Positions 33,539 through 46,281 are shown, counted from the stretch's first letter. The stretch: 64,000 nt of DNA from Daucus carota subsp. sativus (GCF_001625215.2 NC_030386.2:15408545-15472544); one strand, 5' to 3'. Program-made: numbers and translations. Notes: generated by a model from the sequence alone, not told the origin.

Positions 33539-35361
33539 ATGGCATTCTCCTCCACATACCCAGCATGCAGAATGCAAACCCCTTCCTCTGCGCCTCAACC
33601 CAAATCCCATCTAACTTCGCTATTCATGGTACGGTCTGCACTGTCGACCAGAGCCTCTTCCATTTCTTGCATTCTTACAGACAAACAGCAACAAAAGGGA
33701 GATGAGAAGAGGACTGTTAATGGTCACGGTTGGGACATTCTTCAAAGACCCGACTCTTTTGGTCGGTTTGGGAAGTTCGGAGGGAAGTATGTGCCAGAAA
33801 CTGTGATGTTTGCGCTTGCTGAGCTTGAGTTGGCCTTCAGTGCGCTTTCGTCTGACCTTGATTTTCAGGTTTCTGAATACTCTGCCAACATTTGTTTTTG
33901 ATAATTAAATACAGTCACGGGCCTAATCTTAATTTGTTAAGATTTAAAACCCTCGACTTGTGTTCTCTGGTACATTTTTTTTTATAATTAAATAGAGTAA
34001 CGAATCATTGGACAAGATCCAAATCCGTCGACCTCTGTTAAGCGGAGCAGGGTACTACACTCTGACAACCTTGTTACTCAATACTCCCTTTATCCTACTT
34101 AATTCTATATGTTCACACGTACTTTAATGTTTTAATGTTTTTTCTGAATAAAAATTTAATAGTACACGCCTAATCTTTGATAAGATTTAAAACGCTCGCC
34201 TTGTGTTCCCTGGCACATTTTTTTTATAATTAAATAGTCACACACCTAATTGGACAAGATTCAAAACCGTCGACCTCTTTTAAGCGGATGGTAAGAGATA
34301 CTTCACGTCTCACAACCTTGTTACTCGATAAGATTTATCCATTATTGTATCAACAATTTATATTTGCAGTTTAGGATGAACTTTAAAAAAAATTTCAGGT
34401 GTATCATGGGACTTACGCACATCTTTATCTTAAAATTTATGCAGAGAGAATTAGATAGCATATTGAAAGATTATGTTGGTCGAGAGAGTCCTCTTTACTT
34501 CGCAGAACGACTAAGTGAGCACTACAAACGTCCGAACAGGGAAGGACCACTCATCTACCTCAAGAGGGAGGATCCAAATCATACAGGGGCACACAAGATT
34601 AATAATGCTGTAGCACAAGCTCTGCTCGCTAAACGATTGGGGAAAGAACGGATCATAGCTGAAACAGGGGCTGGTCAGCATGGTCTTGCCACTGCCACTG
34701 TATGCGCGCGGTTTGGCTTGCAATGTGTTATCTACATGGGTGCTCAAGATATCCAAAGGCAATCACTCAATGTCTTAAAAACGAAACTTCTTGGTGCAGA
34801 GGTAAATTTTTTTATAGGCATGACAAATTGGATAGCTGTGCTCTTTTCTTACGCAGATTGCTTTCTAAAATGTAAACCATAAGATTAAACACTGGCTGAT
34901 GCATGTATTTATCAATTCTGACCGGAAGTGTTTGCTTCTATTGTCAAATTTTACATGGTAAAGGTAAGAGCAGTTAATTCCGGGACAGCCACATTGAAGG
35001 ATGCTACATCAGAAGCCATAAGGGACTGGGTGACTAATGTGGAAACAACCTATTACATAATGGGATCTGTGGGAGGGCCCCATCCCTGTCCAATGATGGT
35101 ACGCGAGTTTCACTCTGTAATTGGTAAAGAAACAAGGAGACAGGCCTATGAGAAATGGGGTGGAAAGCCAGATGTGCTAGTTGCCTGCGTTGGTGGTGGT
35201 TCCAATGCCATGGGACTCTTTCACGAATTCGTTAAAGATGAAGATGTAAGGCTGATTGGCGTGGAGGCTGCAGGATTCGGCCTAGACAGCGGAAAGCATT
35301 CTGATAGCTTAGCAAAAGGAGAGATCGGTGTGGTTCATGGAACAATGAGCTATCTATTACA
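33539..35361 (+). pseudogene. TSB copy 2, truncated in exon 3 and mosaic
   Basis: Exon 1 (33539-33868) and exon 2 (34445-34801) are complete and open and encode the transit peptide, [13 protein letters not shown] and the PLP-lysine segment HTGAHKINN. Exon 3 begins at 34964 and is open through GGGSNAMG, but at about 35361 (after ATGAGCTATCTATTACA) the gene gives way to a 630-bp-type repeat unit. The rest of exon 3 and exons 4-5 are lost. A chimeric frame runs on to 35485. The enzyme would lack its C-terminal third. Exons 1-2 resemble copy 3, whereas exon 3 is nearly identical to copy 1, indicating gene conversion. Two substitutions in the catalytic half (RED followed by P, not L; GQHGL not GQHGV) also differ from the intact copy. 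Confidence 0.92.
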
Positions 35362-36359
35362 TGTTCAATGTTGTTTACACATTATTTTTTGTCGAATTTC
35401 ATCTAGCTTTACACGCGTCAGTAAAAACTGTTACACCCACGCACGATCAGTTAACTTTTTTGATAAATTCCAAACAGAAATTTAAAGCTCATCATATACT
35501 TTAAAGGAAGAACAACTTCTATTAGCGATGAGAAAAATTTACTTTCTTTTCATTAGCACTTTTGAAAATTTGTTATTATGCATCAGGTATATATCTGAAC
35601 TATATATGCTCTAGTGTCATAGAAGTTCTAGCCTGTTTACTCATACTGTCAATACTTTTACATTAGTCAGTCACGAGTAATATATGTACCGTAGTTTATT
35701 GATTGTTTTTCGCGACCCCAATTTTGATTGATAAACCATTGTATGATCCTATTTTCCTTGTAGTGATTCAAAGTAGTCTTCTAGCTATATTGATATTATT
35801 AGCAGGACTTGGAATTCACTATTCCATTTAAAGTTATTGTATGAGGTACTTTTATAATTTAAATTGATTATATTGATTTTTATCTTTATTATACAGTTAA
35901 TGTAAAAATTAATGTAATTTTTTACTATTCTTTGTCAAATTTCTTCCCGTTAGATATACTCAAACTTATATATATATAGTAATTGAGTTTCACATGTTCA
36001 ATGTTGTTTCCCCTTATTTTTTTTGTCGAGTTTCATCTACCTTTACACGCGTCAGAAAAAACTGTTACACCTGCGCATGATCAATTAACTTTTCTGATAG
36101 ATTCCCAACAGAAATTTAATGCTCATATACTTTAAACAAAGAACAACTTCTACTAGCGATCAGAAACATTTACTTCCTTTGCAATTCTGAAAATTTGCTT
36201 TTAAACATCAGGTACATATCTCAACTACATATGCTCTACTGCAATAGAAGTTCTAGCCTGTTAATTACCAATACTGTCAACACTTTTATGTTAATCAGTC
36301 ACTAGTAATATATGTATCGTAGTTTATTGAGTGTTTGTCGCGACACCCAATTGTGATTG
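35362..36359 (+). repeat. E2-upstream repeat units, left of the gypsy element
   Basis: It is one complete unit (about 35361-35985) and part of a second. The second is interrupted at 36359 by the gypsy element and resumes at 47643. Landmarks TTTACACGCGTCAG, TTCTAGCCTGTTTAC and TTATTAGCAGGACTTGGAATT are present. Confidence 0.9.
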
Positions 36360-37706
36360 TGATAAGTGGATTTTATATCCACTTGGAAGCCTTCGTTTTG
36401 GCTTAAATGGATGATCTGGCCTCAAGCTTTTGATGTTTTTGATATGTTTTAGTGTGATGTTGTGTAGGTTTCTTTGGGGGAGAACGAAGAGGAGATTCAT
36501 AGCTTTCATTGAAATAAAACGGCGAAGCAATCGGATGCGCGAGTCAAAAGTTATGGACAAAGAAGTGGGCTGCTGAATTGGGGCACCCGCCCCAAATCTG
36601 GCGCACCTGCCCCGCTGGCGCACATGCCCCAAATCTGGCGCACCCGCACCAAACTGGCAGCGAATTTAAGCCCGTTTGTCTGTTTCTGATCCGTTTGAAG
36701 GCCCGATCGCTGGGGAAGTTTAAGAAAGGCTTCGGGGGACTAAAAACCTAACCTAGAATCATTCCAAGGAGCACGTGACGGCTACGGAGAAGATCAAGAT
36801 CAAATTTCATAACTTTTACTTTTGTAATTCTTCGAAGTAGGCGTAACTTTGGATGCTCGTTTCGGATTTGTTTCTTAACTCTTGATTTAGTACTTTGATT
36901 TTGTTTTTCTTATTCAGTACCATGTTTACATTCGAACCCATGATGATGAGAAGTTCGATTATGAACTAATCATTGTCATGGGATTTTAGCGGATTTATCG
37001 ATGAATTTCAGTAGTTAATTTGCCTTGTTCATATGTGATGGTTTGATTTCCTCGTATTGGTTGTGCTTATTCGTCTTGGATGCGTAGCTAACATCTAAGA
37101 TTGCTTGTTAATCTGTATTGAAGCGACAGTGAATATATTGATTTAGAACTTGCCATGCGAGCATAGGTTTCGTGTTCGATAACATGACTTGTGATGTGAT
37201 TTTACCCATCTTGCATCGCCCTAGGTAATCTTGATAGATAATTGCTCTTCAACCGTTATGTTTTCAAATTCTATAGACATATAGGGTCTAAGCATAATTG
37301 GTGTCTGTTTACCTTCTATCTTAATTGTGGATGTGTAGCAGTATGGTGCACGTATAACGACAGTTAGCGTGTATCAGTCTCGTGTTATCTGATTAGTTAT
37401 CAACCATTACAATCGAATAAAGGCATAACTCTGAATGAAGTTGTTAATGAAGCTAGAATCCCATGTTCTATTCTCATTAGTAAATCGTTATTCTCTTAGT
37501 TGATAATTCTTAGTTTCATAATTCGAATAGGATTAGTTAAGTATAAAACCAAAACCCAATTTGATTACTTGTCCAAGCATTGAATAATAATCCTACATTG
37601 GTGCATAAGTGCATAATTCTGAATACACCAGTCTCTGTGGGAACGAACTTGAATTATATTTTATATTACTTGTGACCACGTGCATTTGCGTGATTTTGTG
37701 CGAACA
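36360..37706 (+). repeat. 5' LTR of the gypsy element
   Basis: It begins TGATAAGTGG and ends GTGCGAACA. A GC-rich segment at about 36575-36655 repeats GGCGCACCNGC-type motifs in otherwise AT-rich DNA. There are no coding signals. Confidence 0.96.
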
Positions 37707-37712
37707 AGTTTT

Positions 37713-37730
37713 TGGCGCCGCTGCCGGGGA
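37713..37730 (+). promoter_or_regulatory. Primer binding site of the gypsy element
   Basis: TGGCGCCGCTGCCGGGGA follows the LTR after six bases. It closely resembles the PBS of Athila/Tat elements that is usually assigned to tRNA-Asp. Confidence 0.85.
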
Positions 37731-37846
37731 CTCGGTGTTATATTTTAGTTTATGTGCTTGTCATTAGTTGTCGTTAAAGTTCAGTGACTTGGATTCTTTT
37801 CTCACATTAGTTCGTTGTGTGTGTTTCAGGTACTTGAGGGACGTGT

Positions 37847-40800
37847 ATGCGAACACGTTCTCAGGCTCGTAAGGAAGCATTAATTAAGGAAGAAACGATA
37901 GAGATTGATACGATGGATGATCAACCACCAGCAGTTAATGATACTAAGGCTCTTAAGGCTTTCTCTGAGCCGAAAATCAATGACATTCAGTCGAGCATTG
38001 TCAGGCCAGCGATTCAGGCCAACACTTTCGAAATCAAACCTAGCACTATTCAGATGGTACAGAACTCAGTACAGTTTGGGGGTTCTCCGACAGAGGATCC
38101 TAATATGCATATTCGAGACTTCGTTGAGATCTGTGACACTTTCAAGTTCAATGGTGTTACGGAAGATGCCATTAAATTGAGGTTGTTCCCGTTTTCTCTG
38201 AGGGATAAAGCTAAGGGATGGTTACATTCTCTTCCTGCAGGATCTATTACGACATGGGAGGATCTGGCTTAGAAATTTCTTTCTAAGTTCTTCCCTATGG
38301 CCAAAACAGCTGCACTAAGGAATGCTATCACTCAATTCTCTCAGCTATCTGGTGAAACTCTTTGTGAAGCATGGGAACGCTACAAAGAGATGCTTCGGAA
38401 GTGCCCACATCATGGGATGCCTGATTGGATGGTTATCAATTGCTTCTATAATGGCTTGGGTCCTCAATCGAGACCAATGCTCGATGCAGCATCAGGTGGA
38501 GCTCTATTGACTAAGAGCTAGGAGGAGGCTTATGAGTTGATCGAGATGATGGCTGCAAATGAATATCAGAATCCTACTCAGCGTCTTCATCAGAGCAAGG
38601 CAGCAGGGATTCTGGATGTTGATGCTACTACAGCCTTGACTGCGCAAATCAAGGCTCTTACTATGAAGATGGATTCTTTGGTAAACTTGGGGATTCAGCA
38701 GCCACCTTCAGTTTGTGAGCTTTGTGCGGGTACACATGCCACTGATCAGTGTGCCATATCTAGCGAGTCAGCTCAGTTTGTGAGTAATTTTCAGCGATCT
38801 CAGCAGCCAGCTCCGGCTACTTATCACCCGAATAATCGAAATCATCCGAATTTCAGCTGGAGCAATAATCAGAACTTCATGCCACAACAGCAACAACAGT
38901 TTCAGCAGCAAGGAGCTAGATCTTTCAACCCTTCTGGGTTTCAACAACAGTTTGCACCGAAGCAGCAATTCCATCCACCTGGATTCCAGCAACAAAATCA
39001 TGGGGTGGCTGGACAGTCTTCCAACGAAAGATCTGAATGGGAAGAGATGAAATTAATGATTAAAAGCCAAGCGGTGTCAATCAAAACTTTGGAAAATTAG
39101 ATTGGGCAGATTGCTAACGCGTTGATAAACAAACCACAAGGAACGCTTCCTAGTGATACCGAGGCCAATCCGGGTAGGAAAGAGATGAAGGAACAGGTAC
39201 AGGCTGTCACCTTAAGGTCCGGAAAGGTTACGAAGGAAAAAGAATCAGCAACAGAGCAAGACAAGGAAGTGAGTGATCAACAGGTTGAAACACCCGTGCT
39301 CTCATCTAAGTCAGATAGTGGAAAAACTGTTGTTGAAGCTGACAAGAACAAAATCAACGAGGAAGCAAGCGAGGATTCAGCCGAGAGATCTGGCCCGAAG
39401 GCTGATATTGGGGTCAAGCAAGTCTATCCACCTCCACCTTTTCCGAAGAGACTCCAAAAGCATAAGCTCGACAAACAATTCGCAAAATTTCTAGAGGTCT
39501 TCAAGAAATTACAAATCAACATACCTTTTGCGGAGGCTCTGGAACAAATGCCGAGTTATGCTAAATTCATGAAAGGCATTCTATCTCGAAAACTCAAACT
39601 CGAGGAATTGGAAACTATGGCTTTGACTGAGGAATGCAGTGCGGTGTTGCAGCAGAAATTGCCTCCGAAGCTGAAAGATCCGGGAAGTTTCACAATCCCG
39701 TGTACTATTGGGCAATTGTCTTTCGACAAGTGTTTATGTGATTTGGGAGCTAGCATCAATCTGATGCCTTTGTCTATTTTCATGCAACTTGGTCTTCCAG
39801 AGCTGAAACCTACTAATATGTCTTTGCAACTGGCTGATCGTTCGATTACATACCCAAGGGGGATAGTTGAAGATGTGTTGGTCAAGGTGGATAAGCTAAT
39901 CTTCCCTGCTGATTTTGTCATTCTCGACTTTGAGGAAGACAAGAAGATTCCCATCATCTTGGGAAGACCATTCCTTGCGACAGGGCGGACTTTGATTGAT
40001 GTACAAAAGGGTGAGCTCACAATGAGAGTTCAAGATCAGATGGTCACTTTCAATGTGTTCAATGCCATTAAACTTCCATCAGATGAGGAGGAATGCTTTA
40101 AAGTGGATATGCTCGAAGCTGCAGCCCATTCGAAAATTGATAACAGGCTGAAAACTGACATCTTGGAAAGGGTTATATCCGGTGACTCAGAATTCGGTGG
40201 TGAGGAGGAAGAAGAACACCTTCAATACTTGAATGCTTCTCCTTGGAGAAGACGGTTGGATCCTCCAATTGAATCTCTTGGGTTATCGGAGTTGAAAGAT
40301 TCTCATAAACGGCTGAAACCCTCTATTGTTGAAGCTCCTAAACTCGAGCTTAAGCAACTTCCCGAACACCTAAGGTATGCCTTTCTTGGCGAAGCTTCTA
40401 CATTACCTGTAATTATTGCATCTAACCTTTCAGGTATCGAGGAAGAAAAGCTTTTGAGAATTCTTAGGGAGTTCAAATCAGCCATTGGAAGGACTATTGC
40501 AGATATCAAGGGAATCAGCCCTTCTTATTGTCAACATAAAATTCTGATCGAGGAAGGTAGTAAACCCACTGTTGAGCATCAAAGAAGACTCAACCCAATC
40601 ATGAAAGAAGTGGTGAAGAAAGAGATTCTTAAGTGGCTTGATGCCGGCATTATTTATCCAATCTCGGATAGTTCTTGGGTGAGCCCTGTTCAGTGTGTGC
40701 CTAAGAAAGGAGGCATGACCGTGGTAGCTAATGAAAAGAATTAGCTCATTCCAACTCGTACAGTCACCGGATGGAGAATATGCATGGATTATAGGAAACT

Positions 40801-43243
40801 CAATAAAGCCACCAGAAAAGATCACTTTCCATTGCCTTTCATTGATCAGATGCTTGATAGGTTGGCCGGTCATGAGTACTATTGTCTTCTTGATGGATAT
40901 TCAGGGTACAATCAGATTTGTATCGCACCAGAGGATCAGGAGAAGACCACTTTCACTTGCCCTTTTGGCACATTTGCTTTCCGTCGTCTTTCTTTTGGAC
41001 TTTGTGGTGCACCAGCAACTTTTCAGAGATGCATGATGGCTATTTTCTCCGAGATGATTGGTACTAATGTTGAGGTGTTCATGGATGACTTTTCTGTGTT
41101 CGGTACTTCTTATGATGAATGCTTGAACAACTTGACGATGGTGCTAAAAAGATGTGTGGAAACTAATCTCGTTCTTAATTGGGAAAAATGCCACTTCATG
41201 GTTCAAGAAGGCATAATCCTTGGGCATAAAGTTTCGAACAAGGGTCTTGAGGTGGATAAAGCTAAGGTGGAGACAATTGAAAATCTTCCTCCACCAATTT
41301 CAGTGAAGGGAATTCGGAGTTTTCTTGGTCACGCGGGCTTCTATCGACGGTTCATCAAGGATTTCTCTAAAATCACCAAACCCTTGTGCAATTTGTTAGA
41401 AAAGGATGTGCCCTTCAAATTTGATGAAGAGTGCTTGGCTGCGTTCGAAACTCTTAAGAAGAAATTAACCACAGCACCTGTTATTACTGCACCTGATTGG
41501 AATGAGCCTTTCGAGATGATGTGCGATGCTAGTGACTATGCGGTGGGAGCTGTGCTTGGTCAGAGAAAGAATAACATCTTTCATGTGATTTACTATGCTA
41601 GTAAGACTCTCAATGGTGCTCAGCTGAATTACACTACCACCGAGAAGGAGCTGCTGGCTATTGTTTATGGATTCGAGAAATTCAGGTCTTATTTGCTTGG
41701 GACGAAGGTGTTGGTTTACACTGATCATGCTGCCATTCGGTATTTAGTGTCGAAGAAAGACTCGAAGCCTCGATTGATTCGATGGGTTCTCTTACTTCAG
41801 GAGTTCGAGTTAGAGATCAAGGATAGAAGGGGTACTGAAAATCAGGTGGCTGATCATCTCTCTCGATTGGAAGATCAAGGCCGAGCATCCAAAGACACCA
41901 CCTTGATCAACGAGTCTTTCCCTGATGAACAGCTTTTTGGGGTACAAGAAGAAGAGCCATGGTTTGCAGACATAGTAAATTATCTTGTGAGTAATGTAAT
42001 TCCTCCTGATTTGTCTTATGCTCAAAGGAAAAAGTTTCTTCATGAAGCGAAGTGGTATCGTTGGGATGAGCCATTCTTGTTTCGTCAAGGTTCCGATCAA
42101 ATTATCAGAAGGTGCATTCCATACAGTGAGATTGAAGGAATCTTGCAAGCTTACCACGACTCTACTTATGGAGGACACTATGGAGGACAGAAGACAGCTG
42201 CTCGTATTCTGCAGGCGGGGTTCTTTTGGCCTACACTCTTCAAGGATGCTCATCAGTTTGTGTTGAAATGCGATCGTTGTCATAGGGTTGGTAATATTTC
42301 TCGAAGGGATGAAATGCCCCTCAATGTACTTCTTGAGGTTGAAATCTTCGATGTGTGGGGCATAGACTTCATGGGGCCCTTTATCTCGTCTTGCAATAAT
42401 CTATACATTCTTCTCGCTGTGGATTACGTGTCTAAATGGGTCGAAGTCAAAGCTTTACCAAACAACACTGCTGCGGTAGTCATAAATTTTCTTCATAAGA
42501 ACATATTCACTCGTTTTGGTACTCCTCGAGTTATAATCAGTGATGAAGGATCACACTTTTGCAATCGCAAGTTCACAGCGCTGATGGAACGGTTTGGTAT
42601 CAATCATAGAGTTGCCACAGCCTATCATCCTCAAACGAATGGCCAAGCTGAGGTATCTAATCGTGAAATCAAGCGAATCTTAGAGAAAGTTGTGAGTCCT
42701 TCGAGGAAAGATTGGTCGTTGAAGCTTGATGAGGCCGTTTGGGCCTATAGAACGGCTTTTAAGACTCCATTGGGGATGTCACCTTTTCAGTTGGTCTATG
42801 GAAAAGCATGTCATTTGCCCGCGGAGTTAGAGCACAAAGCATATTGGGCCTTGAAGAAATTGAACTTGGATATGACAGCTGCTGGTGAGAAAAGAATGCT
42901 TCAAATTAATGAACTCGACGAGTTTAGGCTTCAGGCGTATGAGAACAATAAACTCTACAAGGAAAAGGTAAAGAGATGGCATGACAGGAAGTTGGTGCAA
43001 AAGGATTTCTTCATTGGCCAACAAGTGTTACTCTTTAATTCGCGCCTAAGACTATTTCCGGGAAAGTTGAAGTCTAGATGGTCGGGTCCTTTCACAATAA
43101 AGACGGTGTTTCCACATGGAGCAATTGAAATATATGAAACAACACCGGAGGAATCATTTAAAGTGAATGGACAAAGATTGAAGCCATATTTCGGAGGACC
43201 GGTGAATCGCGAGTCGGTAAGCACCATCCTCACTATTGTCTAA
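37847..43243 (+). pseudogene. Gypsy gag-pol, one frame broken by four TAG codons
   Basis: A single frame of 1799 codons runs from ATG 37847 to TAA 43241-43243 with TAG at 38270, 38519, 39098 and 40742 and no frameshift. Gag (about 37847-39100) has the FVEICDTFKFNGV and LPAGSITTWEDL segments of Athila/Tat gag and a Gln-rich tail. Protease follows (DLGASINLMP, near 39750). The RT (about 40650-41450) contains [18 protein letters not shown] and FMDDFSVFG. RNase H begins at [13 protein letters not shown]. The integrase has an HHCC finger (CDRCH) and D, D, E residues in DFMGPF, SDEGSHF and [11 protein letters not shown]. All domains are well preserved apart from the stops. Without readthrough, no complete polyprotein can be made. 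Confidence 0.93.
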
Positions 43244-43900
43244 TTCTTGGGGTTTCACGTCGAGCTAAAGACGTTAAAAAAGCGCTTCGTGGGAGGCAAC
43301 CCACGTGTTTTACTAGTTAAAAAAAAAAAAATAAAAAAATTTTGGAGTTGGAAAAATTTTGGGCGAAATGCCACTGACCGAATGGGGCAGGTGCGCCAAA
43401 ATCGGGGCACCCGCGCCAAACGGCCAGCGGAAGCCGCCTGGGCACTGCCTAGCGCGCGCACCCGCGCCACGCGCAGCGCACCCGCGCGAGCGGCGCGCCT
43501 GCGCCGTGGCCGGGGCACCTGCGCTGCTTCGGCAGTGCGGTTCCTGCCTTATATAAAATTTTTTTTTTTTTTTTCTACTCGTTTTTTAGCCTTTCCCAGC
43601 TCGTTTTTGGTAATCCCAGCCCTCATATGCTCTTCCAAAAACCTAGTTTAAGCCCCTAAATTCCCCCAACTCAACCCCAACTCCATACTCTTCCATCTCC
43701 ACATCTATACATACATATACTTACAAATCCATACAAACCCACAAGCATAATCTCATCTCTTTCTTCCAACACACTTATTCCTAATCCAATTCAAATACTA
43801 CACCCATACACATTCACCTACATACACAATCCTACACTACTTTCACTCTTTTCACTAATTCTTCCAAAAATCTCTACACCCACTACACACATTCAAACCC
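43244..43900 (+). other. Spacer between gypsy pol and the 3' ORF
   Basis: It contains a short hairpin (43288-43305, arms CGTGGG and CCCACG) that follows AAAAAAGCGCTT, a combination common just after pol in Athila/Tat elements. An A-rich run follows, then a GC-rich block (about 43380-43545) with motifs shared with the LTR, and a C/A-rich leader up to the ATG at 43901. Frames in the GC-rich block on both strands are not credible genes. Confidence 0.7.
43288..43305 (+). promoter_or_regulatory. Conserved hairpin after gypsy pol
   Basis: CGTGGG, loop AGGCAA, CCCACG form a perfect 6-bp stem 45 bp after the pol stop. Its role is unknown; splicing, translation or packaging roles are conceivable. Confidence 0.6.
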
Positions 43901-45094
43901 ATGGCACCCAAAAGAGCGAGGAGAGCCGAAGGTAGTAGTGTGCGAGCCACATCTACGGATGCATCGAGTTTGGGGGTTGAGGTTGCTAAGTTCACAACTC
44001 CGGAGGCTCGGGAGGAGTTTAATCGGCTTATGGGTAAGCCGATAGCTAAAGAGAGGGGGTTCTTGCTTTCGCCGGGTGATGGTGAGTTGGTACAGATGAT
44101 TCGGAATAGAGGGTGGGAGTCGTTTTGTGAGGCACCGGCACCGGTGCCGATGAGTATTGTACGGGAGTTTTATGCTAATGCCCGAGCGGATCAAAACGAG
44201 TATTCGGTTGTTAGGGGGTTGACGGTGGATTACACCTTGGAGACAATCCAAGCGCTTATTGGGGGTACCGAGATGGGGACTACGCAGGATGATTGGGTGA
44301 GAAAGGACAAGAGGAACATTGATTTAGATCAAATTGTCTATGAGTTGTGCATTCCGGCTACTACGTGGAAACGCAATCCGTCCACGAATGTGAGAGTCTC
44401 TTTCCCTGCCTCTACTATGAACAGGTATGCTCGAGCTTGGAACCTGTTTATTTGCCATAGTATTATGCCATCGGGACACCACCACGATGTCACTGTCGAT
44501 CGGGATATATTGTTGTTTGGGATTCTGAGTGGGAAGTATGTTGATATTGCATACGTCATCCACTAGAACATTATGAGATTTTTGAGGAGTCGCACTGGAG
44601 TGGCTATACCTCACGCGACAATAGTGACCAAGTTATGTACTGCAGTGGGTGTTCGTTGGTTAGCAGATGAGCAGTTGCAGATGCCGGGTGCCGCTATTGA
44701 TCATGCTATTATAGAGCGGCTACCTGAGTGGCAGGGTGGTCATGCCAGCCTTAGAGGATTGGGTTATAGAGATGCCGATGGTAGACGGATGAGAGCACCA
44801 CCTCCAGTTTCACCAGTTCGAGAGATTGCGGGGCCTTCTGAGCCCGTGGAGAGCTCTAGTATGGGTAGCCGTAGTTTCAGTGATTCGCAGTATAGGCGGC
44901 TCGTGAGGCGTATGGATACTATGCATGATATGCATAGCCGTTTTGCGAGGGATTTAACACAGGCGTTGGAGACTGCTTTTCGTGCTACGGGCGTAGACGT
45001 GGAGTGGCCTGTGTTCGGGGCTGACATGATGTATCCTCCAGCTGACTCTTCACCCGATGAGGGTGAGGAGAGTGATCGTTCTGACTCCTTATAG
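43901..45094 (+). pseudogene. Athila-type 3' ORF (env-position protein), one internal TAG
   Basis: One frame from ATG 43901 to TAG 45092-45094 (398 codons) is interrupted by TAG at 44564-44566. The start is basic (MAPKRARR), followed by an EEFNRLMGKPIAKERGF and FYANARADQNEYSVVRGLTVDYT segment. That segment resembles the plant protein domain found in the ORF downstream of pol in Athila/Tat elements and in host-like 'plant transposon protein' families. I see no convincing signal peptide or membrane segment, so calling it an envelope protein is not justified from sequence. The C-terminus is acidic and Ser-rich. Confidence 0.75.
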
Positions 45095-46281
45095 GTACAT
45101 TCGATCCTTTTTATCACCTTCAATGAGGACATTGAAGATTTTAAGTTTGGGGGTGGTAATCTAAGGACTAGTATATAGTATATAGTGTGTGCATATAGGT
45201 TGCATGTTGCATATAGTTTAGAATATTATCTCATATTGTTTGCATATTAGTTCATTTTCGTTTCTTTTTTTTTTTTATGATTATATGCTTGGGTTAGTAT
45301 GTGTTAGTAGTTTCATATAGTTGCATTTGCATGATTATTGAAGTTGTTTTCCAAGTTGATGTCCTATGATGAGTTTATGTGCATAATTTCTTGGCTAGTA
45401 GTCTTGTTCATTTGTGATGCCTTGTTACTTGAAAACTGCTTGTGTGGAAATTGTAATTACACTTATGCTCTAGAGATAAGACTTAGACTAACTTATTTCT
45501 TGAGTCTTTGCGTTGAGTCGAGCGTAGAGTTTGGAGTATTCCCTTTTTGAAATTAGAGTTTGTAAATCTCAAGTTTGGGGGAATTAAGGGATGAATACGC
45601 CTTTCTAAAAAAAAAAGAAGAAAAGAAAAAAAAACAAAGAAAAAAAAAAGAAAAAAAATTATCAGGTACTCCTTTGAGATCAATTGGTAAAATGCAATGT
45701 CATGTGAAAGGGACGATCCATGTACTTGTGCTGGTATTAAGTGCAAATGTATTAGAATAAGCAATTTCTTGGTGACTTTTCACAACCTTTGATTACTGGA
45801 GAATTACCTGATTAAAAAAAAAAAGAGAGAAAAAAAAGAAGAGAAAAGCGAAGTCGAATGGCGGTCGTGACTCACTTACACTGAGAAGCGTCCCAACCTT
45901 AGATTTAGCAAGAAAAAAAAATAGGAGAGGCATAGGAATTCTTTGGTGATCCTGAACTGTAGTTGACTCGGTAGTAAAGAAGTGTTTAAACCGGATTCTT
46001 ATTAACGGCTCATAGTGAGGACTTTGTTGAAGTTTGATAGTCTTTGTTTTGTTTCACTAGAGAGCATGCTAGCACACACGATGCACTTCACACTAGTAGT
46101 GGAAGAGAACATGGCTAATGTGTGAAAGAGATGAATGCCGAGAATGTTGCATATTATGAGGATGCTATGTTAACAAGGATTACACTTCATGATTCGCTTA
46201 GATGTAGGCATTTAGTTGCATCCATGCATTGCATTATTAGTATTTGTGTGTGTGTCTATGCTTGAGGACAAGCATCGGTTT
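45095..46281 (+). other. 3' non-coding part of the gypsy element
   Basis: It is non-coding with A-rich low-complexity stretches (45605-45660, 45814-45845). Two sequences like the polypurine tract (AAGTTTGGGGGTGG at about 45145-45158 and AAGTTTGGGGGAA at about 45569-45581) precede the true tract, suggesting repeated PPT-like motifs. Confidence 0.75.

Noticed and set aside
36324..36632. Minus-strand frame across the gypsy LTR edge.
   Set aside because: It spans the target duplication and LTR start and recurs in the 3' LTR only because the LTRs are identical.
38768..41728. Long minus-strand frames within gypsy gag-pol.
   Set aside because: They are complementary-strand shadows of the strongly conserved plus-strand polyprotein.
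43255..43651. GC-rich open frames on both strands with Arg/Ala-rich products.
   Set aside because: They are by-products of the GC-rich non-coding spacer of the gypsy element, with no family resemblance.
43901..45094. Calling the gypsy 3' ORF an envelope gene.
   Set aside because: No convincing signal peptide, membrane anchor or cleavage site is visible; only its position is env-like.
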